24,946 nucleotides of DNA, from positions 1-24,946 of the forward strand of contig JAFADP010000018.1 in the NCBI GenBank assembly GCA_023424785.1, written 5' to 3'. Below the pieces are notes generated by a model. That model was given only the letters and a program-made list of their open reading frames with translations. It made no database searches and was not told the origin of the DNA. Shown here piece by piece: positions 15,514 through 22,966 of this stretch; position 1 is the first letter of the stretch; each line of letters starts with the position of its first letter. The position numbers were made by a program, and so were the translations under genes. Source of the stretch: Bacillota bacterium (GTDB lineage Bacteria; Bacillota; Clostridia; Clostridiales; Clostridiaceae).

Positions 15514-16917
15514 TTATATTTCCTTTCTCTTAACTATTATTTTAAGTATTTCTTTTGTTTTATTTGTTACCTTAAATTTATCTGAGGTTCTAACACCAAC
15601 TACCCAGGCAATATCATTATCAAATTGAATTATAGGTACTTTCCCCCTCTCTTCTTTTGGAATTTTCATATCTATAAATAAGTCTTTCAATTTCTTACTA
15701 CCCTTCATTCCAAAAGGTAGCATTTTATCACCATCTTTCCTGTACCTGATGATAATACCATCATTTATATTATAATCAAAAAAACTTATGAGTCTATTAT
15801 TTTCTTTATTAACCTTTTCTATTTTATCTACTATTTCAAAACTAATAACATAGTTATTAAAAGTAATTTCATTATGTAATATCTCATCTTTACTAATTTT
15901 TAAATTATTATTTCCAAGGAAATTACTATCTTCTTTTCTTTTTATGTGTATGTCACCATATACGTTCTCCACATATATATTATTAGGCAAATCAATTCTT
16001 TTATTAGTACCAAGTGTTGAAAGCTCTAATATATCTTCTATATGTTTCATTTCTATATCAAGATTATTATTATTTGTATTAAATAATGCTTTTCTTATTA
16101 CCCTCTTTATTATAGAAGAGTGTTCTTTAAATAAATCATTATGTATAACAATTGACTTTCCTTGTTTAGTACAATTAGCTTCATAAACTTTATTTACTTC
16201 ACCTTGAATAAAGTCATTATCTTCTTGAAGTAACTGCGACATTCTATTTATAGTTTCTATAATATTAGGATTAAAGTTTTGCTTCATATAAGGTAATATA
16301 TCTAATCTCACTTTATTTCTACTATATATTTTTTCTAAATTAGTATAATCTATATGAGGATTAAGTGCTTTATCACTACAATATTCTTCAATTTCTTCTC
16401 TATTCATAAATAATATAGGTCTTATATACTTATTATCTCTCTCTACTAAAATGCCACCTAATCCTTCAAGTCCTGTTCCTCTCATGATTCTCATTAAGAC
16501 AGTTTCTGCTTGATCATTAGCATTATGAGCAACAGCTATCTTATTGAAAGATAATTGCTCTAATATTTCATCAAAAAATTTATATCTTACTAATCTACCT
16601 GCAACCTCTAGTGATATCTTTTTTTCTTTTGCTAATTTACTTATATCTTCTCTTTTAACAAAAAATCTAACATTTAATAATTTACAAAGATTTCTCGCAT
16701 ACTCTTCATCTCCATCTGCCTCTTCACCTCTTAGCATATGATTAACATGAGCTGCTACTATTTGTATATTAATCTCCTCTCTAATACTACATAAAAGACT
16801 TAACATACATACAGAATCTGGACCTCCAGATAGTGCTACTACTATTTTATCGCCTTCTCTTATCAATTGTTTTTCTTTTATAAAACTTAAAAATCTATCT
16901 TTTATATTATTAGCCAT
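15514..16917 (-). CDS. tilS: tRNA(Ile)-lysidine synthase TilS
   Basis: Converts C34 of the CAT-anticodon tRNA-Ile to lysidine, changing its identity from Met to Ile; essential. 467 aa. The N-terminal PP-loop ATPase has ALSGGPDS (28-35) and the following HVNHMLRG segment. The middle domain is followed by the C-terminal TilS domain with KMLPFGMKGSKKLKDLF. AAGGAA is placed before the ATG. The upstream gap holds the spoIIE terminator and a GTTAC/GTAAC hairpin. A weak TTGGTT-17-TAATAA is the only promoter candidate I see. Confidence 0.95.
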   Translation of the reverse strand: MANNIKDRFLSFIKEKQLIREGDKIVVALSGGPDSVCMLSLLCSIREEINIQIVAAHVNHMLRGEEADGDEEYARNLCKLLNVRFFVKREDISKLAKEKKISLEVAGRLVRYKFFDEILEQLSFNKIAVAHNANDQAETVLMRIMRGTGLEGLGGILVERDNKYIRPILFMNREEIEEYCSDKALNPHIDYTNLEKIYSRNKVRLDILPYMKQNFNPNIIETINRMSQLLQEDNDFIQGEVNKVYEANCTKQGKSIVIHNDLFKEHSSIIKRVIRKALFNTNNNNLDIEMKHIEDILELSTLGTNKRIDLPNNIYVENVYGDIHIKRKEDSNFLGNNNLKISKDEILHNEITFNNYVISFEIVDKIEKVNKENNRLISFFDYNINDGIIIRYRKDGDKMLPFGMKGSKKLKDLFIDMKIPKEERGKVPIIQFDNDIAWVVGVRTSDKFKVTNKTKEILKIIVKRKEI

Positions 16918-16980
16918 ATCAAAATTCCTTAAACCTTTTTTGTTACTTTATTATTATTGTAACCTTATATAACCAAAATT

Positions 16981-17013
16981 AAAATAGCCGACTTTACAGT
17001 AGCCAGCTATTTT
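16981..17013 (-). terminator. Terminator of spoIIE
   Basis: Stem AAAATAGC (16981-16988) / GCTATTTT (17006-17013), extended inward by a GU-containing helix, followed by a T-rich stretch on the minus strand. Confidence 0.78.
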
Positions 17014-17022
17014 TATATTTTC

Positions 17023-19413
17023 TTAATATACAGGATATACTCTAGAAACTACTACAGTCATATCATCTCTTATAGAACCTCCACTTAATTCCTTTGCTCT
17101 ATCTAATATATCTCCTGCTAATGTTTTAGGATCCTTACATGAGTTTTTTAAGAAATCCTCTAACCATCCATATTCACCAACCTTATTTTTATCAACATCT
17201 ATAACTCCATCACTTACCATAATAATTAAATCGCCACTTTTTAAATTGAATTTTATTTCATCCATCTCTATTTTATCAACTAATCCAAAAGGAGGTAACT
17301 TAGATTCTATAACCTTAATATTTTTTCCTCTCTTTACAAAGCTCACTGCTCCTCCAATCTTTAAAAATGAAGCTTCTCCTGTGTAAATATCTATTCTATT
17401 TAAGTCTAATGTTGAAAACTTTTCGTCCTCTTCAAACCTCATTGACATTATAGAGTTTACAATATCTATACTAGTCTCTTTGCTAAAACCACCATCTATA
17501 AATTTTTCTATTAACTCTACAGTTGCCTTACTCTCCTTACCTGCATTTGGACCAGATCCCATACCATCACTTATAATAGTAATATATCCTCCATCTTTAG
17601 TTTTACCAAAGCTGTAAGTATCACCTATATACTTTTCACCTCGTTTTGGAGATATAGCTCCATAGGAAACTATATTGAATTTTGGCAATTCTTCTAAGAC
17701 AACACTACATCTATTACTTTCAGGATCTATTTTACAACCATCCTCTCCTATGAACATAGGCTTTGTAGTTATCTCATTAATAATAGGCAATATTTCTTTA
17801 GAACATCTTCTTGCTCCATCACAATTTTTTAAACTTAAGTTTATTTTTATTCTTCCACAAGAATCTCTATATACAAAAATATTACTATATTGTATAGAGT
17901 TCTTATTCAAAGCTCGTCTGATAGACTTTTCTAACTCAGGATATATAGTTACATTTTTTATAAATCCTCTTAACATATCCTGTAATGTATAAGCTATTCC
18001 TTGTATATGATTAGCTAATAACCCTCTACCTTCTTCTAGTCTTTCTTTTATAGCTTGATTGCTTCTAAAGTTCTTTATTACCTTATCTGTATTTTTTATT
18101 AATTCTAATTTATTTAAACAACTTTTTTCTAGTTCTGGAGGGAATATTAACCTTCCCTTTTCAGTACTCTTTATTACATTTTGAAAAGCATTATAGGTAA
18201 TATTAAAATCTCTATTCCAGCAATTATTACATCTTGTACAACTAGAACAAACCCTATCTGCTAAACTTTCTACTAATGCAGTACTTGTACTATTATATTT
18301 TAAGCTTTCATTCTCTCCTAAAGTCTTCAATATATTAGATACAACTTGTAGTGACTCTCCTAAATCATTTACTTTATCATTAAATTCTTTCTTTATCTCA
18401 CCTAGTTCTATTTCACTTAACTTATCTCTTTTTTTATCCGAATCTATTTCTACCTCTAAAGTATTTAAAAAACTCTTAGGTATTAATAAAAATATTGCTC
18501 CTGCAATAAGAATTTGAACTATATAAATTATATTAATTCCATTAGAGTTTAAAGATAAAGCTAAATACATTATTATATAAGCAAGAAATCCAAAAATTTT
18601 TCCTGCATCTTTAAATATTCCTGATATAAGACCAGCTAAACTAAAATAAGAAATACTAGTCATCATATCTCCTGAATTTAACCCTATAACAACTCCCATA
18701 GAAACTCCAATAGCAGCTCCATATGCTCCTCCTCCAACAAAAGATATACATAGTATAATTGCATATGCTACTATTGTTCTTATTGATAAATTAAAGATTT
18801 CAATACTACCTATTCCTGCAACAAATAATGAAAGGAGTATACCTATACTAATTATTTCCTCTGTAGAAAAAAAGTAATTAGTATCAAATTCTCTTATACA
18901 GTTAATACCATATCTAATGACATAATACAAAGGTATTATTATTGCTATATTTACTATTGCTAATATTATGTTAATATTTAAGTCATAATTTTTTATTAAA
19001 AATCCATATCCTAGATAACTCAAAATCACTATTGCAAAAAAACTTATATCTAAAAATCTTTTATTATTTCTTCTCATAATTATTGCGTAAGTACTAATTA
19101 ATAATAATATTACAATATTAATATATTCATTATCTAATTTCTTGAGTATAGTCAAATATCCTACCAATACACCAAGAGCAGAGGAAACAATTTGTTTTTC
19201 ATCACTTTTAACTGATATAGCCATTATATATATTAGTCCAAATGGAGCTATAGTATTAATATTATCATGTCCTGTAAATATAAGCACTCTGCTAACTAAT
19301 AAGCCACATAAAAATAAACTTAATACGATAATTGGTTCTTCCCTTAAATTAAACCTTTTCTTTTTTTCTTGACTCATCTTTTTGTAAGATTCCATATCTA
19401 TTCCATATTGCAT
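17023..19413 (-). CDS. spoIIE: Stage II sporulation protein E (SpoIIE phosphatase)
   Basis: A membrane-bound PP2C-type phosphatase that dephosphorylates SpoIIAA-P, thereby freeing sigma-F in the forespore, and that helps build the polar septum. The 796 aa begin with a cytoplasmic tail, then about ten hydrophobic segments (27-315), a linker region and a C-terminal phosphatase domain. Metal-binding aspartates are in DGMGSG (616-621) and SDGVID (Asp735). A four-cysteine cluster CSSCTRCNNC (389-398) sits in the central region. GGAGGG is well spaced from the ATG. The promoter has the 21-bp spacing and 0A-box of Spo0A-dependent genes. Linkage to tilS-hpt-ftsH is the usual clostridial order. Confidence 0.97.
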   Translation of the reverse strand: MQYGIDMESYKKMSQEKKKRFNLREEPIIVLSLFLCGLLVSRVLIFTGHDNINTIAPFGLIYIMAISVKSDEKQIVSSALGVLVGYLTILKKLDNEYINIVILLLISTYAIIMRRNNKRFLDISFFAIVILSYLGYGFLIKNYDLNINIILAIVNIAIIIPLYYVIRYGINCIREFDTNYFFSTEEIISIGILLSLFVAGIGSIEIFNLSIRTIVAYAIILCISFVGGGAYGAAIGVSMGVVIGLNSGDMMTSISYFSLAGLISGIFKDAGKIFGFLAYIIMYLALSLNSNGINIIYIVQILIAGAIFLLIPKSFLNTLEVEIDSDKKRDKLSEIELGEIKKEFNDKVNDLGESLQVVSNILKTLGENESLKYNSTSTALVESLADRVCSSCTRCNNCWNRDFNITYNAFQNVIKSTEKGRLIFPPELEKSCLNKLELIKNTDKVIKNFRSNQAIKERLEEGRGLLANHIQGIAYTLQDMLRGFIKNVTIYPELEKSIRRALNKNSIQYSNIFVYRDSCGRIKINLSLKNCDGARRCSKEILPIINEITTKPMFIGEDGCKIDPESNRCSVVLEELPKFNIVSYGAISPKRGEKYIGDTYSFGKTKDGGYITIISDGMGSGPNAGKESKATVELIEKFIDGGFSKETSIDIVNSIMSMRFEEDEKFSTLDLNRIDIYTGEASFLKIGGAVSFVKRGKNIKVIESKLPPFGLVDKIEMDEIKFNLKSGDLIIMVSDGVIDVDKNKVGEYGWLEDFLKNSCKDPKTLAGDILDRAKELSGGSIRDDMTVVVSRVYPVY

Positions 19414-19449
19414 AAGCGCCCTCCTACTACCATGCTTTATATTATAATT

Positions 19450-19483
19450 ATTATATCACTTTTAATTTCCGATATTTGTCAAT
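19450..19483 (-). promoter_or_regulatory. Spo0A-type promoter of spoIIE
   Basis: On the minus strand a perfect TTGACA (19477-19482) and a perfect TATAAT (19450-19455) are separated by 21 bp, four more than optimal. An 8/9 match to the 0A box TTTGTCRAA (TTTGTCAAT on the plus strand, 19475-19483) overlaps the -35. This is the known layout of Spo0A-P-activated sigma-A promoters such as spoIIE and spoIIG in Bacillus subtilis. Confidence 0.82.
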
Positions 19484-19561
19484 TTGTATTTTGCAATATA
19501 CTTTTTTTAAGACATTTAAATTAAATTTTCTTTTTTATTTTTTTCTAAAGCATAAAAAAAT

Positions 19562-19581
19562 AAAGAGTCTAGCGACTCTTT
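19562..19581 (-). terminator. Terminator overlapping the end of the 118-aa gene
   Basis: Perfect stem AAAGAGTC (19562-19569) / GACTCTTT (19574-19581), followed on the minus strand by ATTTTTTTATG. The TAG stop lies at the loop, so the last codons are part of the terminator stem. Confidence 0.87.
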
Positions 19582-19925
19582 GTAGATTTATTGTTTATTT
19601 TATTTTTTAATCTTTCAGGATTGAACTTTCTTCCGACATATATATCATATAAAATATCTTTTGTCTCTTTTGATATATCTTTGTTAGAATTAATAATATT
19701 ATATGTTTCTATCAATCTATCCCATATACTTGCTGTTTTAAATAATGGCCCAAATCTAAACCACTTTGCAAATGCTATAGCATTTCTATCACTTATTTCT
19801 TCTCTTACTTTATTTTGAAGTCTATTAAGATTCCAATTATAAATTAAAGATATAGGCACCATTATAAATGGTAAGAAAAATATTATGATAACTATTAGTA
19901 ATAATGTTAATTTTATTGCCCCCAT
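19569..19925 (-). CDS. Uncharacterised protein with an N-terminal membrane anchor
   Basis: 118 aa, not recognised. Residues 5-28 form one strongly hydrophobic segment after a short MGAIK start. The rest is basic and helical-looking and ends in a KKNKINNKSTKSR-like charged tail, which suggests a cytoplasmic domain on a single membrane anchor. AAGGAG is well placed before the ATG. It lies between the tRNA operon terminator and spoIIE and ends in its own terminator, so it appears monocistronic. A small Clostridium-specific protein is possible. Position next to spoIIE does not by itself imply a sporulation role. Confidence 0.8.
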   Translation of the reverse strand: MGAIKLTLLLIVIIIFFLPFIMVPISLIYNWNLNRLQNKVREEISDRNAIAFAKWFRFGPLFKTASIWDRLIETYNIINSNKDISKETKDILYDIYVGRKFNPERLKNKINNKSTKSR

Positions 19926-20006
19926 TTATCAAATCTCCTTAATATATTTTATATAATTATTTTAACTTAAATAGCTTAAATTTTCCATGTTTATTATTTT
20001 AAATAA

Positions 20007-20036
20007 AAAAGACTTAAGATAAATCTTAAGTCTTTT
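20007..20036 (-). terminator. Terminator of the tRNA-Leu/Met operon
   Basis: Arms AAAAGACTTAAGAT (20007-20020) and ATCTTAAGTCTTTT (20023-20036), followed by TTATTT on the minus strand, directly after the last tRNA-Leu. Confidence 0.9.
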
Positions 20037-20124
20037 GGTGCCGAAGACCGGAATCGAACCGGTACGGTGTTTAACCACCGCAGGATTTTAAGTCCTGTGC
20101 GTCTGCCAGTTCCGCCACTTCGGC
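20036..20124 (-). tRNA. tRNA-Leu(TAA), distal copy
   Basis: 89 nt with encoded CCA, a long variable arm, acceptor GCCGAAG/CTTCGGC and anticodon loop CTTAAAA. Identical to the copy at 20324-20412. Confidence 0.97.
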
Positions 20125-20130
20125 ACATGA

Positions 20131-20207
20131 TGGTAGCGGAAATAGGACTTGAACCTACGACCCTTCGGGTATGAACCGAATGCTCTAGCCAACTGAGCTA
20201 TTCCGCC
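20131..20207 (-). tRNA. tRNA-Met(CAT), elongator
   Basis: 77 nt with CCA; anticodon stem-loop TTCGG-TTCATAC-CCGAA. The acceptor GGCGGAA pairs with TTCCGCT including a G1-U72 pair, matching the Firmicute elongator Met and not the initiator. A lysidine-modified tRNA-Ile reading is less likely given this match. Confidence 0.93.
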
Positions 20208-20214
20208 ATCTTTA

Positions 20215-20290
<76 letters not shown>

Positions 20291-20323
20291 TTATTATAAA
20301 TCAAATTTAATTCAAAGAGTTTT

Positions 20324-20412
20324 TGGTGCCGAAGACCGGAATCGAACCGGTACGGTGTTTAACCACCGCAGGATTTTAAGTCCTGTGCGTCTGCCAGTTC
20401 CGCCACTTCGGC
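20324..20412 (-). tRNA. tRNA-Leu(TAA), proximal copy
   Basis: 89 nt, class II tRNA with anticodon TAA and encoded CCA; the first gene of the four-tRNA transcript and identical to the last. Confidence 0.97.
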
Positions 20413-20424
20413 AGGCACCTCTTT

Positions 20425-20481
20425 GTTGTTGCTGTTCCCAGCGACAAAATTAATTATATAGCATGTTTGTTGTACTGTCAA
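20425..20481 (-). promoter_or_regulatory. Promoter and leader hairpin of the tRNA operon
   Basis: Minus-strand consensus TTGACA (20476-20481), a 17-bp spacer and TATAAT (20453-20458). The short leader contains a hairpin TTGTCGCTG-GGAA-CAGCAACAA with a GNRA tetraloop, ending about 12 nt before the first tRNA-Leu. Confidence 0.88.
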
Positions 20482-20667
20482 CATTTTTTTGCACACTTTT
20501 TTTATTTTCTTTACCCTTTCTCTCTCAACGCCCATTACACCTATGTTTAGTACATATATTTTTCTTCTAAATCGATTAAAAAATCATCTATATTTAATCA
20601 ATTTATACTAAAAAACCGCATAATTTAATTTAAACCTTATCAACTTTTTCTATAATCAATATACACA
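20482..20667. other. AT-rich intergenic spacer without a gene
   Basis: Between the tRNA operon promoter and the repeat downstream of the S1-domain gene I see no ORF, RNA gene or terminator. It holds only AT-rich sequence. Confidence 0.6.
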
Positions 20668-20721
20668 AAGTAATAATTAATGCTCGCTCACAAAAAAAGT
20701 TTTTGATTTTCTATGTGCTAA
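20668..20721. repeat. Dispersed intergenic repeat, copy A
   Basis: 54 bp that align without gaps to 22819-22872 at 43 of 54 positions, sharing the core TGCTCGCTC followed by an A-run, GTTTT and CTATRTG. On the minus strand it begins directly after the terminator of the S1-domain gene. Confidence 0.75.
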
Positions 20722-20749
20722 AAAAGTGCTTAAATAAATAAGCACTTTT
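20722..20749 (-). terminator. Terminator of the S1-domain protein gene
   Basis: Perfect stem AAAAGTGCTTA (20722-20732) / TAAGCACTTTT (20739-20749), with a T6 tail on the minus strand. Confidence 0.9.
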
Positions 20750-20782
20750 ATCTCTATATCTATATAATCTTAATACTAGCAA

Positions 20783-21190
20783 TTAAGATCTGTTTTTACT
20801 ATTTTTACTTTTAAATTCTTGATGTCTTTTAACATCTTGCATCTTTTCTTCGCTATCTTTTAAAAACTTAGATATTTTATCTTCAAAGTTTGAATTTGAA
20901 GCTTTAGCGCTTTTTTCTGAATTCCAATCAAATTCCATTGGTTTTGCAGATTTCTTTTTAACATTTGCTTGCTTTATAGATAAGCTTATTTTTCCGTTAT
21001 CATCTATTGAGATAACTTTAACCTTAACCTTATCTTGCTCGCTTAAATGTTCTCTTATATCCTTTACAAATGAATCTGCCACTTCTGAAATGTGAACTAA
21101 TCCAGTTTTTCCATCCACCTCTACAAAGGCTCCAAAATTCGTAATGTTAACTACTGTTCCTTCTAATATGTTTCCTGCCGCTAAGGTCAT
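20783..21190 (-). CDS. yabR: S1-domain RNA-binding protein (YabR-like)
   Basis: 135 aa with a single S1 RNA-binding OB-fold at residues 1-72 (GTVVNITNFGAFVEV...GLVHISE...VKVKVISID...ISLSIKQ), followed by a basic, Lys/Ser-rich tail without obvious structure. YabR-type proteins lie next to divIC in Bacillus and Clostridium and probably contact RNA or ribosomes; their precise role is not established. GGAGG precedes the ATG at a slightly long spacing. It is the last gene before the terminator, 59 bp after divIC, so rqcP-yabP-yabQ-divIC-yabR probably form one operon. Confidence 0.92.
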   Translation of the reverse strand: MTLAAGNILEGTVVNITNFGAFVEVDGKTGLVHISEVADSFVKDIREHLSEQDKVKVKVISIDDNGKISLSIKQANVKKKSAKPMEFDWNSEKSAKASNSNFEDKISKFLKDSEEKMQDVKRHQEFKSKNSKNRS

Positions 21191-21249
21191 GTTTAAAAGA
21201 TTCCTCCTTAAAATAAATATATATGTTATTTAAATATAATAACCCAGTT

Positions 21250-21534
21250 CTATGAATTTGACTCAACAGTTTTTATTTCAACTGAAGTTTCACCATTCTT
21301 AGTCATATTAAGTCTTTCTCTAGCTAACTTTTCAAGATATTCGTCTGATTTAGCCTTTGCATTTTCTTCCTTAAGCCTCTCATTTTTATCTTGCAACTCT
21401 TGAAGTTGTTCTTGCTTAGCTTGTTTATCTTTCTCTATCCTTTTTATTGCTTTTTCTTGTCTAACAACACTTACAACCAAAATAATTGAAAGCACTAAGA
21501 TTATTAAGTTTTTTAATGTTAACTTCTTCTTCAT
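21250..21534 (-). CDS. divIC: Septum formation initiator protein (DivIC/FtsB family)
   Basis: A 94-aa bitopic division protein. A short basic start is followed by one transmembrane segment (about 8-24 from the start used here) and then a leucine-zipper-like coiled coil rich in E, K and Q. It ends in the YLEKLARERLNM motif typical of the family. The open frame reaches a GTG at 21543, but GAGGTG lies seven bases before the ATG at 21534 and nothing precedes the GTG, so the ATG is preferred. DivIC acts with FtsL and DivIB at the divisome. The location in the yabPQ cluster matches Bacillus subtilis. Confidence 0.92.
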   Translation of the reverse strand: MKKKLTLKNLIILVLSIILVVSVVRQEKAIKRIEKDKQAKQEQLQELQDKNERLKEENAKAKSDEYLEKLARERLNMTKNGETSVEIKTVESNS

Positions 21535-21614
21535 CCATAGCACCTCATCGTTAAAATCTATAAGTATATTGTAATCACAATATCTATTTTATTCAAGTTA
21601 TTTTTGTTAGTTAT

Positions 21615-22004
21615 TCACTTTTTCTCTTCCATTTTTTCTAAAATTATTTTAAAAGGATATATTACATTTTTAAATATAATTCTTATAACTTTTAATAATT
21701 CCATTTTTATAATTTTTTCGATTTTAACAATCTTATTACTTACTAACTTGAAATATATAAGTAATGATAAGAACATGAACATATAAACGTATATGCCTAA
21801 AAATGCATAGTTAAAGTATAATAAGAAGGTAAAAATAATCACCGCACATAATACCCAAAACAGCAAATCTTCTATCCACATCACTATTTTATTTATATTG
21901 GATCCACGTATAACTCTATAGGCGTCAAAAAAGGTTCCTGTTAACAAACCTGCTAAAAGGCTATAAATTACTATATTAAGCTGAACTCGTAATTCTAAAG
22001 GCAT
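21615..22004 (-). CDS. yabQ: Spore cortex biosynthesis protein YabQ
   Basis: A 129-aa membrane protein with hydrophobic segments near 8-28, 42-65 and 67-88. The N-terminal ELRVQL...GLLTGTFFDAYRVIRG pattern is characteristic of YabQ. In B. subtilis it localises to the outer forespore membrane and is required for cortex formation. It starts three bases after the yabP stop with only a weak ribosome binding site, which suggests translational coupling. Confidence 0.93.
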   Translation of the reverse strand: MPLELRVQLNIVIYSLLAGLLTGTFFDAYRVIRGSNINKIVMWIEDLLFWVLCAVIIFTFLLYFNYAFLGIYVYMFMFLSLLIYFKLVSNKIVKIEKIIKMELLKVIRIIFKNVIYPFKIILEKMEEKK

Positions 22005-22007
22005 ATA

Positions 22008-22280
22008 CTACTTAAATATCCTTTTTAATATATTTTCTTTATTTTTCTTCATTCCTTTATTAGAATAAACTAAGGATGAAATCACACCTTTAATAATAAC
22101 ATCCCCATTCTTTACATCTAATTTATCAACCTTTAAACCTTCGCCTTTTATGGTTAACTTCCCCAAACTAGTGCTTAATAATATTGTTTCATCATCAAAA
22201 TTAATAACTTCAATTACCCCTGTTAATGTTAATCTTTTTCTATTTTCTAATGACAAATTATTTTTTTTAACTTCTTCCAT
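22008..22280 (-). CDS. yabP: Sporulation protein YabP
   Basis: 90 aa with the YabP/YqfC fold signature: RKRLTLTGVIEVINFDDETILLSTS-type strands (given in part), then GKLTIKGEGLKVDKLD. Small spore-coat-assembly-related protein expressed in the mother cell in B. subtilis. GTAGGAG is well placed. A sigma-E-like motif lies in the gap before it. It forms a tight pair with yabQ. Confidence 0.93.
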   Translation of the reverse strand: MEEVKKNNLSLENRKRLTLTGVIEVINFDDETILLSTSLGKLTIKGEGLKVDKLDVKNGDVIIKGVISSLVYSNKGMKKNKENILKRIFK

Positions 22281-22309
22281 TATTATCTCCTACATAAATT
22301 ACTACTAAA

Positions 22310-22337
22310 AATATATGTAAGATAATCGAAATTATTC
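22310..22337 (-). promoter_or_regulatory. Possible sigma-E promoter of yabP-yabQ
   Basis: Minus-strand GAATAAT (22331-22337), a 13-bp gap and CATATATT (22310-22317) resemble the sigma-E pattern KMATATT / CATANNNT, with a slightly short spacer. Weak evidence on its own; the gene function makes it plausible. Confidence 0.35.
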
Positions 22338-22344
22338 TAAAATG

Positions 22345-22605
22345 TTATTCTTTATCTTCTTCGCCTTCTATAATAACGTACATATCTTTTGCATCTTCTT
22401 TTCTAACATGTTCTGCTATATTTACAATCTTTGCCTTTATAGATCTACTTGCGAATTGAATTTCTATAATATCATTTTCTTTAACATCTGTAGATGCCTT
22501 TGCCACCTTATCATTGATAGTAACTCTTCCGTTTTCACATGCTTCTTTAGCAACTGTTCTTCTTTTTATTATTCTAGAAACCTTTAAATACTTATCAAGT
22601 CTCAC
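22345..22605 (-). CDS. rqcP: S4-domain RNA-binding protein RqcP (YabO)
   Basis: 86 aa with an S4 RNA-binding domain starting at MRLDKYLKVSRIIKRRTVAKE and GRVTIND, and an acidic tail (EGEEDKE). In B. subtilis RqcP works with RqcH on the obstructed 50S subunit to add alanine tails in ribosome-associated quality control. The start is GTG, seven bases after a strong GGAGG. It is the first gene of the yabPQ-divIC cluster here, and a large inverted-repeat element and a group II intron lie just upstream. Confidence 0.92.
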   Translation of the reverse strand: MRLDKYLKVSRIIKRRTVAKEACENGRVTINDKVAKASTDVKENDIIEIQFASRSIKAKIVNIAEHVRKEDAKDMYVIIEGEEDKE

Positions 22606-22633
22606 GATTCTTCCTCCTTGTATAAATTATTTA

Positions 22634-22764
22634 TTAGAACAAAGTGGCTGACGCCACGCTTTTTAGCGCAGGAAGTCACTTTGTCAGCCATGCAAAAGGT
22701 TCTAAAAGCAAAATAATTTCCTATTAGAATACAATTTAATTATTTTGCTTTTCGGTTCTTTTGC
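22634..22764. repeat. Composite inverted-repeat element upstream of rqcP
   Basis: There are two adjoining structures. The first pairs TTAGAAC (22634-22640) with GTTCTAA (22699-22705) and TGGCTGAC (22645-22652) with GTCAGCCA (22683-22690). A competing pair is ACAAAGTG (22639-22646) with CACTTTGT (22677-22684). The second is a long hairpin of 27-nt arms (22692-22718 and 22738-22764): 7 bp, a 5-by-5 internal loop and 15 bp of perfect pairing. GGTTCT occurs in both sides of the internal loop in the same orientation. Confidence 0.75.
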
Positions 22765-22818
22765 GGCACTACAATTTTTTTCTTTTTAACGTATTGGACC
22801 ACTTACATATCAGAAAGC

Positions 22819-22872
22819 CAGTCATAATCAGTGCTCGCTCTCAAAAAATGTTTTGAATTTCCTATATGTTAA
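22819..22872. repeat. Dispersed intergenic repeat, copy B
   Basis: 54 bp matching 20668-20721 at 43 of 54 positions. Its right end coincides with the predicted 3' end of the group II intron. Confidence 0.75.
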
Positions 22873-22921
22873 TCGAGTAGGTAAACCTCAGAAATAATTT
22901 TCTGAGGTTTTTCCTCTCACA

Positions 22922-22952
22922 GAACCGTGCATGCGGGCCTCGCACACGGCTC
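22922..22952 (-). ncRNA. Group II intron domain V
   Basis: 31-nt hairpin with the conserved AGC triad in GAGCCGTGTGCG, a GC-rich loop region and a closing CGCATGCACGGTTC strand. This is the catalytic core of group II ribozymes. Domain VI follows directly, with a candidate bulged adenosine in TTTACCTACTC. Confidence 0.88.
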
Positions 22953-22966
22953 TTGATAAATCTCCA

